Shown piece by piece: positions 6,593-8,182 of a stretch of DNA of 8,182 bases. The notes under the pieces were generated by a model. That model worked only from the letters and a program-made list of their open reading frames with translations. It made no database searches and was not told the DNA's origin. Source of the DNA: JAKQHY01 sp034429475 (lineage in GTDB: Bacteria; Chloroflexota; Anaerolineae; B4-G1; SLSP01); contig DAOUGD010000032.1 in the NCBI GenBank assembly GCA_034429475.1, forward strand, positions 1-8,182, given 5' to 3'. Every line of letters starts with the position of its first letter. Position 1 is the stretch's first letter. The position numbers were made by a program, and so were the translations under genes.

Positions 6593-7684
6593 ATGAACGA
6601 TTTTGAATCCATTATCTACCTGGCGCCCAAGTTTTTCTCTGACCATGAAGAGCTGTTGGTGGAATGGGGCGACCTGTCCGTGTTCACCTTCCGCTTCGAC
6701 ACGGGCGTGTGCGGCCTGAGCCTGGTCAGCGACGTGGGCGAGCTGGTGCTGCTGCCCTACCAGGGCCAGCAAGTCTGGTCGGCGGCGTTCAATGGACGCG
6801 ATCTGACAATGAAGACAATGTTCGATCAGCCCTACCCCACGCGGGTCTTCCTGGACACCTTCGGCGGCTTCGTGCAGCACTGCGGCGCCACCGCAAACGG
6901 CGGCCCCGGCCCGCAGGATACGCATCCCCTGCACGGCGAGTTGCCCAACGCGCCCTACCAGACTGCCTACGTCGTCGTCGGAGAAGACGAAGACGGCCCT
7001 TACGTCGGCCTGGGTGGCGAATATCAGCACACCGTTGCCTTCGCCCACAACTACGTCGCCGAGCCGTTGGTGCGACTCTACGCGGGCCGCACCCTGTTCA
7101 AAATGGCGATGACGATCACGAACCTGAAGCAGTCGCCGCAGGTGCTGATGTACCTGGCGCACGTCAACTTCAGGCCGGTGAACCACGGGCGACTGGTTTA
7201 CAGCGCGCAGCCGACGCCAGAGCACGTGCGGGTGCGGAAGAGCATCCCATCCCACATCACCCCCGGCCACGGCTACGTGGACTTCATCCAGGAATTGGGG
7301 CGGCATCCAGAGAAGCATCACGTCCTGACCCCCGATCTGGCCTTCGACCCCGAAGCGGTGTTCTTCATTGACTACCTGGCGGACGCCGACGGCTGGGCGC
7401 ACTCCATGCAAATCCATCCCGACGGGCAGGCCGATGTCATCCGCCACCGCCCGGCGCAACTGCCCAAGGCCACCCGTTGGATTTCGCGCACACCCGATCA
7501 GGACGCCATCGCCCTGGTGGAAGCGGGGACGTGCGAGCCGGAAGGCTACACTGCCGAAAAGGCGAAAGGCAATGTGCGCTTCCTGGCTCCCGGTGAGCAA
7601 TTCTGCGCCGAATTCGAAATCGGCGCGCTATCACCCGAAGAAGCGCAGGCCGCAGAAGCCGCCATCGCTGCGTTGATCGCCTGA
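6593..7684 (+). CDS. DUF4432 / aldose 1-epimerase-like protein
   Basis: A 363-residue protein resembling the DUF4432 branch of the galactose-mutarotase fold, which binds carbohydrates and in some members interconverts sugar anomers. Supporting text: an N-terminal beta-rich half (VEWGDLSVFTFRFDTGVCGLSLV, LPYQGQQVWSAAFNGRDL), the conserved HGELPNAPY with His114, and the mutarotase-like core MAMTITNLKQSPQVLMYLAHVNF with His190 and Asn192. Late strands continue through DPEAVFFIDY and GWAHSMQIHPDG. No signal peptide is present, so it should be cytoplasmic. A strong AAAGGGAGG at 6578-6586 supports ATG 6593. It directly follows the enolase-superfamily gene, a pairing that fits sugar or sugar-acid catabolism. 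The family assignment comes from recognisable motifs, not a search; a specific enzymatic activity is not demonstrated, and a sugar-binding regulatory role is possible. Confidence 0.82.
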   Translation: MNDFESIIYLAPKFFSDHEELLVEWGDLSVFTFRFDTGVCGLSLVSDVGELVLLPYQGQQVWSAAFNGRDLTMKTMFDQPYPTRVFLDTFGGFVQHCGATANGGPGPQDTHPLHGELPNAPYQTAYVVVGEDEDGPYVGLGGEYQHTVAFAHNYVAEPLVRLYAGRTLFKMAMTITNLKQSPQVLMYLAHVNFRPVNHGRLVYSAQPTPEHVRVRKSIPSHITPGHGYVDFIQELGRHPEKHHVLTPDLAFDPEAVFFIDYLADADGWAHSMQIHPDGQADVIRHRPAQLPKATRWISRTPDQDAIALVEAGTCEPEGYTAEKAKGNVRFLAPGEQFCAEFEIGALSPEEAQAAEAAIAALIA

Positions 7685-7723
7685 CAAAAAAGCCATTCTG
7701 AGGGATCACGCAGTAAGGAAAAA

Positions 7724-7755
7724 CAACGTTTCAACGTTGAAACGTTCCAACGATT
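7724..7755. repeat. 8-bp tandem repeat that also contains a 22-bp perfect palindrome
   Basis: Units CAACGTTT (7724-7731), CAACGTTG (7732-7739), AAACGTTC (7740-7747) and CAACGATT (7748-7755) share the core AACGTT, itself a palindrome. As a result 7725-7746 is a perfect inverted repeat with half-site AACGTTTCAAC. It lies 11 bp before the AGGAGG of the last gene, a position where an operator could sit, but the same sequence can be explained as one more short tandem repeat. Confidence 0.78.
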
Positions 7756-7777
7756 CATTTTCAAAGAGGAGGTTCGC

Positions 7778-8182
7778 ATGTTTCTATTACGCGCATTGTT
7801 ATGTCTCCTGGGCCTTGTGGTGCTGATCGTGTTCCCCTTGCTCCTGGTGATCCTGCTCGTCTGGTGGCTGCGGCTGCGCCAAGAGCCAAAGTCCACACTG
7901 ATGGGCGAGCCAGAGGCAACAGGCGCGCCAACCGGAGCGACATCCGCCATCACAATCCCGCCGCAAGCCGTGGCATCGCCGAGCGCCCCGGCCGCCGCGA
8001 CGCCGCCGGCGACACCGGTCGCCGTGATGCCGCCAACGGTCGCCGTCGCAGCCGAAGAAGTTCAGTTCGCCGTATCAGACGCACCGGCAGTGAGGACGGC
8101 ATCGCCGGTCGAGATTGAGATACCTGCCGCCCCTGCCGAGGTCGAAGCCCCCGCCGCCCCTGCCGAGGTCGAAGCCCCCGCC
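7778..8182 (+). CDS. Membrane-anchored protein with Ala/Pro/Glu-rich linker (3' incomplete)
   Basis: I do not recognise the full protein, since only its first 135 residues are in the window and no stop is reached. A perfect AGGAGG at 7767-7772, 5 nt before ATG 7778, marks the start. Residues about 6-31 form one strongly hydrophobic membrane segment (LLCLLGLVVLIVFPLLLVILLVWW) followed by positive charges (RLR), so the remainder is probably cytoplasmic by the positive-inside rule. From residue 38 on it is low-complexity, rich in Ala, Pro, Val and Glu, and ends in two identical copies of the nine-residue unit AAPAEVEAP. Proteins built as one anchor plus such a linker often carry a small C-terminal binding domain (for example helix-hairpin-helix), but that part is out of view and this is speculation. 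The DNA is GC-rich like the neighbouring genes. Any link to the upstream sugar genes is unclear. Confidence 0.8.
   Translation, partial: MFLLRALLCLLGLVVLIVFPLLLVILLVWWLRLRQEPKSTLMGEPEATGAPTGATSAITIPPQAVASPSAPAAATPPATPVAVMPPTVAVAAEEVQFAVSDAPAVRTASPVEIEIPAAPAEVEAPAAPAEVEAPA
8126..8182. repeat. Perfect 27-bp coding tandem repeat at the right edge
   Basis: The unit occurs at 8126-8152 and again, identical base for base, at 8153-8179, with the first codon of a third copy at 8180-8182. Each unit encodes AAPAEVEAP in frame. Identity down to synonymous positions means recent duplication or copy-number change, and the number of copies beyond the edge is unknown. Confidence 0.88.

Noticed and set aside
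6527..7600. Long minus-strand open frame opposite the DUF4432 gene
   Set aside because: Antisense shadow with no motifs, while the + strand has a strong ribosome binding site and family text.
7778..7810. Lipoprotein signal around Cys9 of the last gene
   Set aside because: The residues before the cysteine do not fit a lipobox and the hydrophobic stretch continues well past it, which fits a membrane anchor.

Overview
The window is a GC-rich bacterial segment with every supported gene on the + strand. There are no RNA genes, insertion sequences, CRISPR arrays or phage genes that I can see. Gene content (a bacterial alpha-2-macroglobulin, a CehA/McbA-like PHP hydrolase, enolase-superfamily and DUF4432-type sugar enzymes) and the short tandem repeats between genes suggest an environmental bacterium, perhaps Chloroflexota (Anaerolineae-like). 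That placement is inference and not proven by the sequence.

Layout. (1) 3-1772: C-terminal part of a bacterial alpha-2-macroglobulin with an intact GCVEQ thioester motif. It enters from the left edge through a C-rich 8-bp tandem repeat. (2) 1791-2619: an AT-richer two-gene module with its own promoter-like sequence. It holds a small helical protein of unknown function and, overlapping it by ATGA, an HNH nuclease. (3) 2642-7684: four metabolic genes, namely a PHP-domain metallohydrolase, an alpha/beta hydrolase, an enolase-superfamily sugar-acid dehydratase-like enzyme and a DUF4432 aldose-epimerase-like protein. Spacings of 65 to 130 bp, good ribosome binding sites and a shared direction suggest a carbohydrate or sugar-acid catabolic group. 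(4) 7778-8182: the start of a membrane-anchored protein with an Ala/Pro/Glu-rich linker. It runs off the right edge inside a perfect 27-bp tandem repeat.

How the genes may work together. The alpha/beta hydrolase could cleave an ester or lactone, the DUF4432 protein could bind or interconvert a sugar anomer, and the enolase-superfamily enzyme could dehydrate the resulting sugar acid. The PHP protein would be a hydrolase of unknown substrate. This is inference from families and adjacency.

No stretch over 300 bases lacks a gene; the longest gap is 130 bp (3977-4106). Almost every gap in the GC-rich part carries its own 7- to 9-bp tandem repeat or a long hairpin. The most unusual signals are this set of unrelated short tandem repeats at successive gene boundaries, the compositionally distinct HNH module, and a roughly 30-residue insertion in the enolase-superfamily enzyme.
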